A stretch of 6,243 nt of DNA, taken from positions 626-6,868 of the forward strand of contig DDNW01000115.1 of NCBI GenBank assembly GCA_002341345.1, read 5' to 3'. Source of the stretch: Erythrobacter sp. UBA2510 (GTDB taxonomy: Bacteria; Pseudomonadota; Alphaproteobacteria; Sphingomonadales; Sphingomonadaceae). The notes under the pieces are model-generated. The model ran no database searches, had not been told where the DNA came from, and saw only the letters and a list, made by a program, of their open reading frames with translations. Both the position numbers and the translations under genes were made by a program. This document shows, in pieces, positions 1 to 5,446 of the stretch (position 1 is its first letter; every line of letters starts with the position of its first letter).

Positions 1-1
1 C

Positions 2-508
2 TATGCCCGGCGCAAGCGCAGCGCGGCATTCCGCCAGCGCTGGGACCAGACGCTGGCCGATTACCGCGCCCGCCGGCCGGCCAAGCTGCGCAACCGCGCG
101 GACAAGCCCGCCCCGCGCCAGTGGCAGCGCTCCTTTCTCGAAGCGCTGTCCGAGACATCGAATGTGTCGGCTTCGGCCAAGCGGGCGCATGTTCCGCCGC
201 GCGAGGCCTATCGCCTGCGCCGCTGCGACAGCGATTTCGCTGACGCATGGCGCGCCGCGCTGTTCGAAGGCTACGCCAATCTGGAGATGGAAGTGCTCGG
301 CTATCTGCGCGACCCGGCCCCGAAGCACCGGATGGATGTGGCCTCCGCGTTGCGGCTGCTTGCCGCGCACAAGGACACGATCGCCGGCGAGCGCGCCACG
401 CGCGCCAATGTCAGCGCGGCCGAGGTGCGCGCCTCGATCGAACGCAAGGGAGAGATTTTCCGCCGCCAGATCGCCAACCGCCGCGAGCCTGACGCTAATG
501 AACACTGA
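2..508 (+). CDS. Small-terminase-like DNA-packaging protein (GTA g1-like), 5' partial
   Basis: An open frame enters from the left edge and ends at TGA 506-508, giving about 168 residues without the N-terminus. The stretch QWQRSFLEALSETSNVSASA followed by KRAHVPPREAYRLRR looks like the helix-turn-helix of phage small-terminase proteins, and DSDFADAWRAAL is the usual segment after it. The first visible residues (YARRKRSAFRQRW, then DQTL) resemble the same module's end, so the protein seems to carry two tandem HTH units. Small terminases bind DNA and hand it to the large subunit for packaging. The large terminase gene overlaps its 3' end by 11 nt, which fits a terminase pair. An internal ATG-less start near 164 is possible in principle, but homologous-looking residues upstream argue for a start outside the window. 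Function is inferred from motif and position. Confidence 0.75.
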   Translation, partial: YARRKRSAAFRQRWDQTLADYRARRPAKLRNRADKPAPRQWQRSFLEALSETSNVSASAKRAHVPPREAYRLRRCDSDFADAWRAALFEGYANLEMEVLGYLRDPAPKHRMDVASALRLLAAHKDTIAGERATRANVSAAEVRASIERKGEIFRRQIANRREPDANEH

Positions 509-1829
509 ACCCCCCCGCCCGGGCTTGTTCGCGCGGGCGCGCAGCGCAGCACGCGACGCCTTCGTGGCCGGGCTCGACCAGGCCGAACGCAATGAATGGC
601 CCTATGACTTCCGCAACACGGCGCATGACGGGCAATTGCCGCCCGAGTGCGACTGGCGGATCTGGCTGATGATGGCCGGTCGCGGCTTCGGCAAGACGCG
701 TGCGGGTGCGGAATGGGTGTGCGATATCGCGCGGCACGAACCGCAGGCGCGGATTGCGCTGGTGGGTTCGTCACTGGGAGAGGCGCGTGCGGTCATGGTC
801 GAGGGGGAAAGCGGCATTCTCGCCTGTTCGCCGCCCGACCGCCGCCCGCTGTTCGAACCTTCCTTGAAACGCCTGACATGGCCCAATGGTGCGAGCGCGC
901 ATCTGTTCTCCGCCGCCGAGCCGGAAAGCCTGCGCGGTGCTCAGCACAGCCACGGTTGGTGTGACGAGATTGCCAAGTGGGACAATTCCGCAGGCCGCGC
1001 GATGGCGGCCTGGGACAATTTGCAAATGGGCCTGCGGCTGGGCGACCGCCCGCGCCTGCTCGCGACAACCACGCCTCGCGTCGTGCCGCTGGTGCGCCGC
1101 CTGATGGGCGAGGAAGCGGCTGATGTCGTGGTCACACGCGGCAGTACGTTCGACAATGGCGCGCATCTGCCGCCGCGCTTCTTGCAGGCCATGCGCCGCA
1201 CCTATGGGCGTACCGCGCTCGGGCGGCAGGAGCTTAATGGCGAGTTGCTCGAGGAGACCGACGGCGCTCTGTGGAGCCGCGCGCTGCTCGAACAATGCCG
1301 CGAGGTCTTGAGCGTCGATCCGATGGCGCGTGTCGTGGTCGGGGTCGATCCGCCCGCCAGCGCGCATGGCGATGAATGCGGGATCGTGGTCGCCGGGATT
1401 ACCGAGGCGGGCGAGGCCAAGGTGCTTGCCGATGCCTCGCTGGCGCGGCCCAGCCCTGAGCGCTGGGCGCGCGCGGTGGCGGCGACGGCACTCGCGTGGA
1501 AGGCCGACCGCGTGGTGGCCGAGGCTAATCTGGGCGGCGCCATGGTCGAAAGCGTGCTGCGCGCTGCCGATTGCCAGATGCCGATAAGGCTCGTCCATGC
1601 GAGCCGGGGCAAGGTGGCGCGGGCCGAGCCGGTCGCGGCGCTCTATGAGGCCGGGCGGGTGCGCCATGTCGGCCAGTTCGCGCGGCTAGAGGATCAGCTG
1701 TGCGGGCTGATGGCGGGCGGTGACTATTGCGGGCCGGGTCGCTCGCCCGACCGCGCCGACGCGATGGTCTGGGCGCTGACCGAGCTGATGCTGGGGCGGC
1801 GGGGCAAAGTGAGTGTCCGATCTTTTTGA
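498..1829 (+). CDS. terL: Phage/GTA terminase large subunit (TerL), ATPase plus nuclease
   Basis: This 443-aa protein is the packaging motor that translocates DNA into the prohead and cuts it. The N-terminal ATPase has a Walker A-like loop GRGFGKT at residues 61-67, a Walker B-type Asp-Glu at 156-157 (HGWCDEIAKW) and a coupling motif ATTTPR around 189-194. The C-terminal RNase H-like nuclease shows acidic residues in the expected order: D284 (GVDPPAS), with D292 nearby, E342 (VVAEANLGG) and D418/D421 (PDRADAMVWA). The length and the ending ELMLGRRGK resemble GTA g2 proteins. The ATG at 498 lies inside the upstream gene's 3' end (11-nt overlap). No strong Shine-Dalgarno precedes it, so translation is probably coupled. 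The open frame continues upstream to the window edge, but that part only shadows the upstream gene. The stop codon lies within an inverted repeat (1825-1847). Confidence 0.95.
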   Translation: MNTEPPRPGLFARARSAARDAFVAGLDQAERNEWPYDFRNTAHDGQLPPECDWRIWLMMAGRGFGKTRAGAEWVCDIARHEPQARIALVGSSLGEARAVMVEGESGILACSPPDRRPLFEPSLKRLTWPNGASAHLFSAAEPESLRGAQHSHGWCDEIAKWDNSAGRAMAAWDNLQMGLRLGDRPRLLATTTPRVVPLVRRLMGEEAADVVVTRGSTFDNGAHLPPRFLQAMRRTYGRTALGRQELNGELLEETDGALWSRALLEQCREVLSVDPMARVVVGVDPPASAHGDECGIVVAGITEAGEAKVLADASLARPSPERWARAVAATALAWKADRVVAEANLGGAMVESVLRAADCQMPIRLVHASRGKVARAEPVAALYEAGRVRHVGQFARLEDQLCGLMAGGDYCGPGRSPDRADAMVWALTELMLGRRGKVSVRSF

Positions 1830-1856
1830 TTTGACTCAGGAATCAAAGGTTGATTC
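1824..1856. promoter_or_regulatory. Cluster of three GANTC sites in overlapping inverted repeats
   Basis: GACTC (1833-1837), GAATC (1840-1844) and GATTC (1852-1856) lie within 24 bp. GANTC is the target of the alphaproteobacterial cell-cycle methylase CcrM. The sites sit in two overlapping inverted repeats: TTTGATT (1825-1831) with AATCAAA (1841-1847), and GAATCAA (1840-1846) with TTGATTC (1850-1856), the latter around a 3-nt spacer. The arrangement looks like a methylation-sensitive operator or protein-binding site. No promoter elements are recognised beside it, so a regulatory role is inference. Confidence 0.4.
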
Positions 1857-1900
1857 AAGGAGTGGGTGGCGACTGCCGCCGTAAGGTTGATGGTCAGATC

Positions 1901-2008
1901 TTACTTACAAGGCTTGGGCTTAGACCGCCGGTGCGGGCGCACCGGAACGGTCTTAGGCCCAGGCTTCTTTCCGGGGCGCACGTGGCGCGTCACCTTCTTA
2001 CAAGCCAT
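1901..2008 (-). CDS. Small very basic Pro/Lys/Arg-rich protein, hypothetical (35 aa)
   Basis: Read on the minus strand, an ATG at 2008-2006 opens a 35-residue frame ending at TAA 1903-1901. It starts MACKKVTRHVRPGKKPGP and ends RRSKPKPCK. A GGAGG Shine-Dalgarno (about 2013-2017) lies 5-6 nt before the ATG, which favours this start over an in-frame ATG 12 nt upstream. Roughly a third of the residues are Lys or Arg, with many Pro and one Cys near each end, and no membrane segment. This suggests binding to nucleic acid or another acidic partner. It opposes every other gene in the cluster and lies between terminase and portal, the kind of site where phages carry small extra genes (morons). Its second half is encoded by the long palindrome, so RNA structure rather than coding could explain part of the conservation one would look for. 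I do not recognise the family. Confidence 0.5.
   Translation of the reverse strand: MACKKVTRHVRPGKKPGPKTVPVRPHRRSKPKPCK
1910..1966. other. Long near-perfect hairpin (about 23 bp stem)
   Basis: The left arm 1912-1934 pairs with the right arm 1939-1964. In order: 11 pairs (1912-1922 with 1954-1964, two of them G-U), a bulged T1953, five pairs (1923-1927 with 1948-1952), a two-base bulge AA (1946-1947), then seven perfect pairs (1928-1934 with 1939-1945) closed by a 4-nt loop. G1911-T1965 and A1910-T1966 can extend it. On the + strand it is followed by CTTCTTTCC, a poor U-tract, so it could act as a weak terminator after terL. On the minus strand it lies inside the 35-codon ORF and has no U-tract. 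A structured RNA or a mobile palindromic element are alternatives. Confidence 0.75.
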
Positions 2009-2026
2009 GGATACCTCCATTTTTGC

Positions 2027-2049
2027 AGTGAAGGGATGAGCCCTTCGCT
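2027..2049. other. 9-bp stem-loop upstream of the small minus-strand ORF
   Basis: AGTGAAGGG (2027-2035) pairs with CCCTTCGCT (2041-2049), with one G-U pair and a 5-nt loop. Neither strand has a U-tract directly after it, so it is not a standard terminator. If the 35-codon minus-strand ORF is transcribed, this hairpin sits about 10 nt upstream of its Shine-Dalgarno and could affect translation or mRNA stability. Confidence 0.45.
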
Positions 2050-2073
2050 CTGAAACGCCTCACGCGCTCCTGC

Positions 2074-2127
2074 CTACAAGCTGTTCGGCAGATCAGAGCT
2101 GCAAAAAAGACGGCAGCCGCCAATCAC
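2074..2127 (-). CDS. Possible 17-codon minus-strand mini-ORF (leader-like)
   Basis: On the minus strand GGAGG lies 6 nt before a GTG (2127-2125). The frame runs 17 codons (MIGGCRLFCSSDLPNSL) to TAG 2076-2074. It precedes the 35-codon ORF by about 65 nt on the same strand. A 6-bp inverted repeat (GCGGCT 2144-2149 with AGCCGC 2115-2120) encloses its Shine-Dalgarno and start in the loop and is followed, on the minus strand, by a six-T run (2108-2103). This resembles a leader peptide with an attenuator. The ORF is so short that chance is a real possibility. Confidence 0.18.
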   Translation of the reverse strand: MIGGCRLFCSSDLPNSL

Positions 2128-2149
2128 TTGTTACCTCCGGTGTGCGGCT
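2103..2149 (-). promoter_or_regulatory. Attenuator-like stem-loop with T-run (weak)
   Basis: Read on the minus strand, 2149-2144 pairs with 2120-2115 (6 bp, all perfect, 23-nt loop). After about six further bases there is a run of six T (2108-2103). The stem is short, the loop long and the spacing to the T-run loose, so termination would be inefficient at best. On the + strand the same pairing lies in the untranslated region before the portal gene. Confidence 0.25.
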
Positions 2150-2169
2150 CCTGACAACACCGACGCGAC

Positions 2170-2178
2170 TTATCCACA
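2170..2178 (+). other. Consensus DnaA-box-like 9-mer
   Basis: TTATCCACA matches the strong DnaA box consensus exactly. It is a single copy 37 nt upstream of the portal ATG, without visible companion boxes or an AT-rich unwinding element, so it is not an origin. It may be chance or a DnaA-responsive control site. Confidence 0.25.
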
Positions 2179-2214
2179 GTCGCTGTGTTCCTATTCCAAA
2201 GCCGAGGAACCCTC

Positions 2215-3378
2215 ATGTCCTTCATCGAAACCTTGCGTTCCGCCTTCAAGGGCGGGGCGGACGGTCGCGTGCCTCTGGCGCGCAGCTTCGCCTCGCCCTG
2301 GGCCTTTGCCTTCGACAGTGGAGGCGGTGGCCGCGCGCCGTTCGACTACAATCGCGCGGTGCGCCACGCCTTTCTCGAAAATCCGGTGGCGCAGCGCGCC
2401 GTCAGGATCGTCGCGGAGAATGTCGGCACCGTGCCGATGCTCCCCGCCGACGACAAGGCGCTGGCACTGGTCCGCGCCACCAGCGCGGGGCAGTCGCTGC
2501 TCGAAACGCTGGCCATGCACCTGCTGCTCCACGGCAATGCCTATGTGCAGATCCTGCGCGATGCGGGTGGCAAACCGGTCGAACTGTTTGCGCTTCGGCC
2601 CGAGCGCGTTTCGGTCACGCCCGGCCCCGATGGCTGGCCCGCCGGATACCGCTACAAGGTGGGCGAGCAGGCCATGAATATCCCGCTGGAGGACGAGGAC
2701 GGCTGGCCCTGCCTCGTCCACCTGAAGAGCCTCCATCCGGCGGACGACCATTACGGGGCCGGGTGCCTCGCTGCCGCCGAACAGGCGGTGGCGGTGCACA
2801 ATGCCGCCTCGGCCTGGAACCGCGCGCTGCTGGAGAATGCGGCGCGCCCCTCGGGCGCGCTGGTTTGTGAGGGCGGCCCCGACCATCACGGCCTGACCAC
2901 CGAGCAGTTCGAGCGGCTGAAGGCCGAGCTTGCCAGCGCCTATCAGGGTGGCGGCAATGCCGGACGGCCGATGCTGCTGGAAGGCGGCCTGAAGTGGCAG
3001 AGCCTGTCGCTCTCGCCCGCCGACATGGACTTTGCCGAGCTGAAGCGCGCGGCGGCGCGCGACATCGCGCTGGCCTTTGGCGTGCCGCCCATGCTGCTCG
3101 GCCTGCCTGGCGACAACACCTATGCCAATTACCGTGAGGCCAACCGCGCGCTGTGGCGGCTGACACTGCTGCCGCTGGCGGGCAAGATTCTGGCGGGCCT
3201 CGAAGAAGGGCTGCGGCCCTCCTTCCCCAAGCTGGAACTCGCGATCGATCTCGACCGGGTTCCGGCGCTGGCCGAGGACCGCGAGAAGCTGTGGTCGCAA
3301 GTATCCGGGGCCGATTTCCTCGATGATGACGAGAAGCGCGTGCTGCTCGGCCTGCCCGCTAAAGGAGAGACGAAATGA
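2215..3378 (+). CDS. HK97-family portal protein (GTA g3-like)
   Basis: The 387-aa product forms the dodecameric ring at one head vertex through which DNA enters and leaves and to which the tail is joined. Family features visible in order: an N-terminal segment with ENPVAQRAVRIVAENVGTVP (about residues 56-75), HGNAYVQILRDAGGKPVELF followed by ALRPERV (from about 106), and the C-terminal block SLSPADMDFAELKRAAARDI then ALAFGVPPMLLGLPGDNTYANYR (FGVPPMLLG at 288-296). The length is close to GTA portals. ATG 2215 is chosen because GAGGA lies 6 nt upstream (2204-2208). An in-frame GTG at 2185 would add ten residues but lacks such a site. Its TGA overlaps the next ATG by four bases (ATGA, 3375-3378). 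It is unusually far from terL, separated by the 385-bp gap. Confidence 0.95.
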   Translation: MSFIETLRSAFKGGADGRVPLARSFASPWAFAFDSGGGGRAPFDYNRAVRHAFLENPVAQRAVRIVAENVGTVPMLPADDKALALVRATSAGQSLLETLAMHLLLHGNAYVQILRDAGGKPVELFALRPERVSVTPGPDGWPAGYRYKVGEQAMNIPLEDEDGWPCLVHLKSLHPADDHYGAGCLAAAEQAVAVHNAASAWNRALLENAARPSGALVCEGGPDHHGLTTEQFERLKAELASAYQGGGNAGRPMLLEGGLKWQSLSLSPADMDFAELKRAAARDIALAFGVPPMLLGLPGDNTYANYREANRALWRLTLLPLAGKILAGLEEGLRPSFPKLELAIDLDRVPALAEDREKLWSQVSGADFLDDDEKRVLLGLPAKGETK

Positions 3379-3683
3379 TCCGCGAGGACATGCTCGCCCG
3401 GCTGATGGCGCAGGCCGTCAGCGACGGGACCGACCTCGTCACCATGCGCGCCATGGTCGAGGAAGCGAGCGAGCTGGGCGCCGAGCGTGCGCTCGACCGG
3501 CTCGGCCTCGACGATGAGAGCGCGCAGCACGACATCGACGAATTGCGCGAACTGCTCGCCGCATGGCGCGCGGCCAAGGCCAGCGCCTGGAAAGCGGCCA
3601 TCGACTGGGTGGTGCGCGGCGTTCTGGCGCTGCTGCTGATCGGGATCGCGGTACGACTGGGCGTCGGGGAGATGCTGAGATGA
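3375..3683 (+). CDS. Small membrane protein, GTA g3.5-like (DUF6127-type)
   Basis: The 102-aa product has a soluble, charged helical N-terminal part (residues 1-72, including EEASELGAERALDRLGL and DIDELRELLAAWRAAKA) and one hydrophobic segment at about 79-97 (VVRGVLALLLIGIAVRLGV) just before the C-terminus, so it is probably tail-anchored in the inner membrane or associates with it. AAAGGAGA lies 7 nt upstream of the ATG. It overlaps the portal stop and the protease start by four bases each, so it belongs to one coupled translation unit. A short membrane protein between portal and protease is typical of GTA clusters. I recall this family as DUF6127 in sphingomonads, but the name is not checked. 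Its role in particle production is unknown to me. Confidence 0.8.
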   Translation: MIREDMLARLMAQAVSDGTDLVTMRAMVEEASELGAERALDRLGLDDESAQHDIDELRELLAAWRAAKASAWKAAIDWVVRGVLALLLIGIAVRLGVGEMLR

Positions 3684-4084
3684 CTTCGGCTATGCGACGC
3701 ATCGCCGGATACGCGGCGCTGTTCGACATCCCCGATGCCGCCAATGACACGATCCGGCGCGGCGCTTTTAATCGCACGCTCGCGGAGCGCAGCCAGCCCC
3801 TGCCCCTGCTCTGGCAGCACCGGGCCGAGCAGCGCATCGGCACGGTCGAATTTGCGCAGGAGGATGCGCGTGGCCTGCGGGTAATCGCGCGGATCGACGC
3901 CAGCGCCAGTCGCGCGGCGGCGGAACTGGATGCAGGCGCCGTGAGCGGACTTAGTTTCGGCTACCGCGCGCGGGCGTTTCGGCGCGGGGAAGGCGGACGC
4001 GTGCTTGAAGAGATAGAACTGCTCGAAGTCAGCCTTGTAACCCACCCGCTGCAGCATCACGCGCGAGTTCACCTCGTGCGTTAG
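3680..4084 (+). CDS. HK97-family prohead protease (GTA g4-like)
   Basis: This 134-aa serine protease (peptidase family U35/S78 type) would cleave the scaffold-like N-terminus of the capsid protein during head maturation. The sequence starts MTSAMRRIAGYAALFDIPDA, a usual opening for the family, followed by NDTIRRGAFNRTL. The likely catalytic His is H47 in LPLLWQHR and the nucleophile S92 in VSGLSFGYR. An acidic residue (E113 or E116, within EIELLEVSLVTHP) probably completes the site. The C-terminus ends soon after the EVSLVTHPL motif, so the protein is compact with no long extension. The start is ATG 3680, which overlaps the previous stop as ATGA. The frame is open upstream to 3563, but that part shadows the g3.5-like gene. 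A transcription terminator follows 50 nt after the stop. Confidence 0.92.
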   Translation: MTSAMRRIAGYAALFDIPDAANDTIRRGAFNRTLAERSQPLPLLWQHRAEQRIGTVEFAQEDARGLRVIARIDASASRAAAELDAGAVSGLSFGYRARAFRRGEGGRVLEEIELLEVSLVTHPLQHHARVHLVR

Positions 4085-4133
4085 GCTCAGGCACGACCGC
4101 GCGTCCAACACTCACAAATAACCGAATTTCTGC

Positions 4134-4167
4134 GGCCGGCCCCGAACCTGGGGGGCGGCCTTTTTTT
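4134..4167 (+). terminator. Strong rho-independent terminator between protease and capsid
   Basis: GGCCGGCCCC (4134-4143) pairs with the G-rich arm 4151-4160, giving 9 GC pairs with one G-G mismatch and a loop of about 7 nt, followed directly by seven T (4161-4167). It lies 50 nt after the protease stop and 41 nt before the capsid ATG, inside what would otherwise be one head operon. Seven C at 4172-4178 could instead pair with the six G at 4150-4155, an alternative fold that would disrupt the terminator. Capsid transcription must therefore come from read-through, antitermination or a nearby promoter that I could not identify. Confidence 0.85.
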
Positions 4168-4207
4168 CGTGCCCCCCCAAACCCTCCAACCAAAAGGTGA
4201 CGACCAC

Positions 4208-5344
4208 ATGGAAACCCAAACCACCAATACTGAACTGGAAGCCAGCTTCGATATCGTCGCGCGGCAGGACCAGGCCGAACAGGCGATCGATGTGCTGCGC
4301 TCTGACGTCGACGAGGTGAAGGCCCGCCTCGACCGGGTCAGCCGCGCTGCCTCGCGCCCGGCCATCGAAGGAGCTGCCGCGACCTCGCCCGAAGTGAAGA
4401 GTTTCGTGAACCACTATCTGCGTCGCGGTTCGGAAGCCGAGTTCAAGTCGATCTCCGGTGCGACGCCCGTCGATGGCGGCTATGCCGTCCCGCGCGAGAT
4501 TGATGCGATGATCGCCAGCGAGCTGGTCGAGATCAGCCCGATCCGCCAGCTGGCGCAGGTCGTGCAGGTCGGCACCTCGGGCTATCGCAAGCTGGTCAGC
4601 ACCGGCGGCACCGTCTCGGGCTGGGTCGGCGAAGTGGCGGGTCGCCCCGAAACCGACACGCCGAACTTCGCCGAAATCGCCCCACCCTCGGGCGAGCTCT
4701 ACGCCAATCCGGCGGCAAGTCAGGCGATGCTCGACGATGCCGCCTTCGACCTCGAAGCCTGGCTGGCGAGCGAGATCGCAATGGAGTTCGCCCGCGCCGA
4801 AGGCTCAGCCTTCGTCAACGGCAACGGTGCCGACCAGCCGCTCGGCTTCCTGTCTTCGCCGACTTCGCTGGCGGGCGACGCGGTGCGCCCCTTCGGATCG
4901 CTGCAATATATCGGCTCGGGCGACGCCACCGGTTTCGACGCCAATCCGGAAAGCCGCCTGATCGACCTCGTCCACACGATGAAGGCCGGTCACCGGCAGG
5001 GTGCCAGTTGGGTAATGAACTCGGCCACCTTGTCCGAAGTACGCAAGCTCAAGACCAGCGACGGCGCCTTCCTGTGGCAGCCGGGCCTCGTCGAGGGCCA
5101 GCCAGACCGTCTGCTCGGCTATCCGGTGATCGAGGCGGAAGACATGCCTGACGTGGTGGGCGGCGCGTTCCCGATTGCCTTCGGCAACTTTCGCGCCGGC
5201 TATCTGATTGCCGAGCGCAGCGCCACGCAGATCCTGCGCGATCCCTACACCAACAAGCCCTTCGTCCACTTCTACGCCACCAAACGTGTCGGCGGGCAGG
5301 TGCTCGACAGTGCAGCGATCAAGCTGCTGAAAATCGAAGCGTAA
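4208..5344 (+). CDS. HK97-fold major capsid protein (GTA g5-like)
   Basis: The 378-aa product builds the icosahedral head. Residues about 9-48 are charged and helical (DQAEQAIDVLRSDVDEVKAR, then LDRVSRA), as in the delta/scaffold domain removed by the prohead protease in this family. Then come PEVKSFVNHYLRRG (61-74) and GATPVDGGYAVPREID (about 84-99), a standard start of the mature HK97-fold part. Further family landmarks are NGNGADQPLGFL, DRLLGYPVIEAEDMP, FGNFRAGYLIAER and the C-terminal LKIEA. The exact cleavage site cannot be fixed from sequence alone. ATG 4208 is chosen because AAAGGTGA lies 7 nt upstream (4193-4200). A GTG at 4169 in the same frame would add 13 residues but begins directly on the terminator T-run. 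A terminator precedes the gene and a long stem-loop follows it, so its mRNA may be handled separately from its neighbours. Confidence 0.95.
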   Translation: METQTTNTELEASFDIVARQDQAEQAIDVLRSDVDEVKARLDRVSRAASRPAIEGAAATSPEVKSFVNHYLRRGSEAEFKSISGATPVDGGYAVPREIDAMIASELVEISPIRQLAQVVQVGTSGYRKLVSTGGTVSGWVGEVAGRPETDTPNFAEIAPPSGELYANPAASQAMLDDAAFDLEAWLASEIAMEFARAEGSAFVNGNGADQPLGFLSSPTSLAGDAVRPFGSLQYIGSGDATGFDANPESRLIDLVHTMKAGHRQGASWVMNSATLSEVRKLKTSDGAFLWQPGLVEGQPDRLLGYPVIEAEDMPDVVGGAFPIAFGNFRAGYLIAERSATQILRDPYTNKPFVHFYATKRVGGQVLDSAAIKLLKIEA

Positions 5345-5346
5345 TA

Positions 5347-5413
5347 TTGTCGGGCGTCAGGCGCCGGAGGACCGGGCAAGCCCCGATCACCTCCTGACCT
5401 GACAGCTCGACAA
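5347..5413 (+). other. Long branched stem-loop directly after the capsid gene
   Basis: TTGTCG (5347-5352) pairs with CGACAA (5408-5413). The stem continues through G5353-U5407 and GC/GC with a bulged A5404 into GTCAGG (5356-5361) with CCTGAC (5398-5403), giving 15 pairs. After an internal loop, GGAGG (5366-5370) pairs with CCTCC (5390-5394), and a small GGG/CCC hairpin closes the top. No U-tract follows, so it is not a simple terminator. A 3' stem-loop that protects the abundant capsid mRNA, or a processing site, fits the position. Confidence 0.6.
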
Positions 5414-5446
5414 ACTGCGCACCTGCGTCGCCCCGTCCCCTCCCCC

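Larger units (their letters stand above)
1830..2214. other. Atypical intergenic region between terminase and portal
   Basis: This 385-bp stretch has no plausible + strand gene and a visibly lower GC content than its flanks (two sampled 60-bp lines are about 55-57%, against 77% in the end of terL). It contains a cluster of three GANTC sites, a small hairpin (1865-1870 with 1875-1880, GGTGGC/GCCGCC), a very long hairpin, a minus-strand 35-codon ORF, a second minus-strand mini-ORF, further stem-loops and a DnaA-box-like site, listed separately where supported. No convincing sigma-70 promoter was found on either strand. On the minus strand the best weak candidate is TTGGAA, 18 nt, GGATAA, around 2171-2200. 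It may be an inserted small gene, a structured RNA or a control region for the portal-to-tail part of the cluster. Confidence 0.7.

Noticed and set aside
3..497. Upstream extension of the terL frame
   Set aside because: The extra 165 residues shadow the small-terminase-like gene in another frame. The terminase likeness begins at the ATG at 498.
771..1667. 298-codon open frame on the minus strand across terL
   Set aside because: It is a GC-driven shadow of terL, with low-complexity Arg/His/Ala composition and no family features.
1865..1880. Terminator for terL at the GGTGGC/GCCGCC hairpin
   Set aside because: The stem is only 6 bp with one G-U pair and neither strand has a following U-tract.
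1850..2053. 67-codon + strand ORF in the terminase-portal gap
   Set aside because: It starts with TTG without a properly spaced Shine-Dalgarno, runs through the long palindrome, and its protein (many Arg, Leu, His, Gly) looks like the complement of the minus-strand basic ORF.
2170..2178. Replication origin based on the DnaA box
   Set aside because: Only one box, no iterons, no AT-rich unwinding region and no replication gene nearby. It is kept only as a low-interest site.
2191..3300. 369-codon open frame on the minus strand across the portal gene
   Set aside because: It lies wholly opposite a well-supported portal gene. Long antisense frames are expected in GC-rich coding DNA, and its composition (Gln, Arg, Gly, His rich) shows no recognisable motif.
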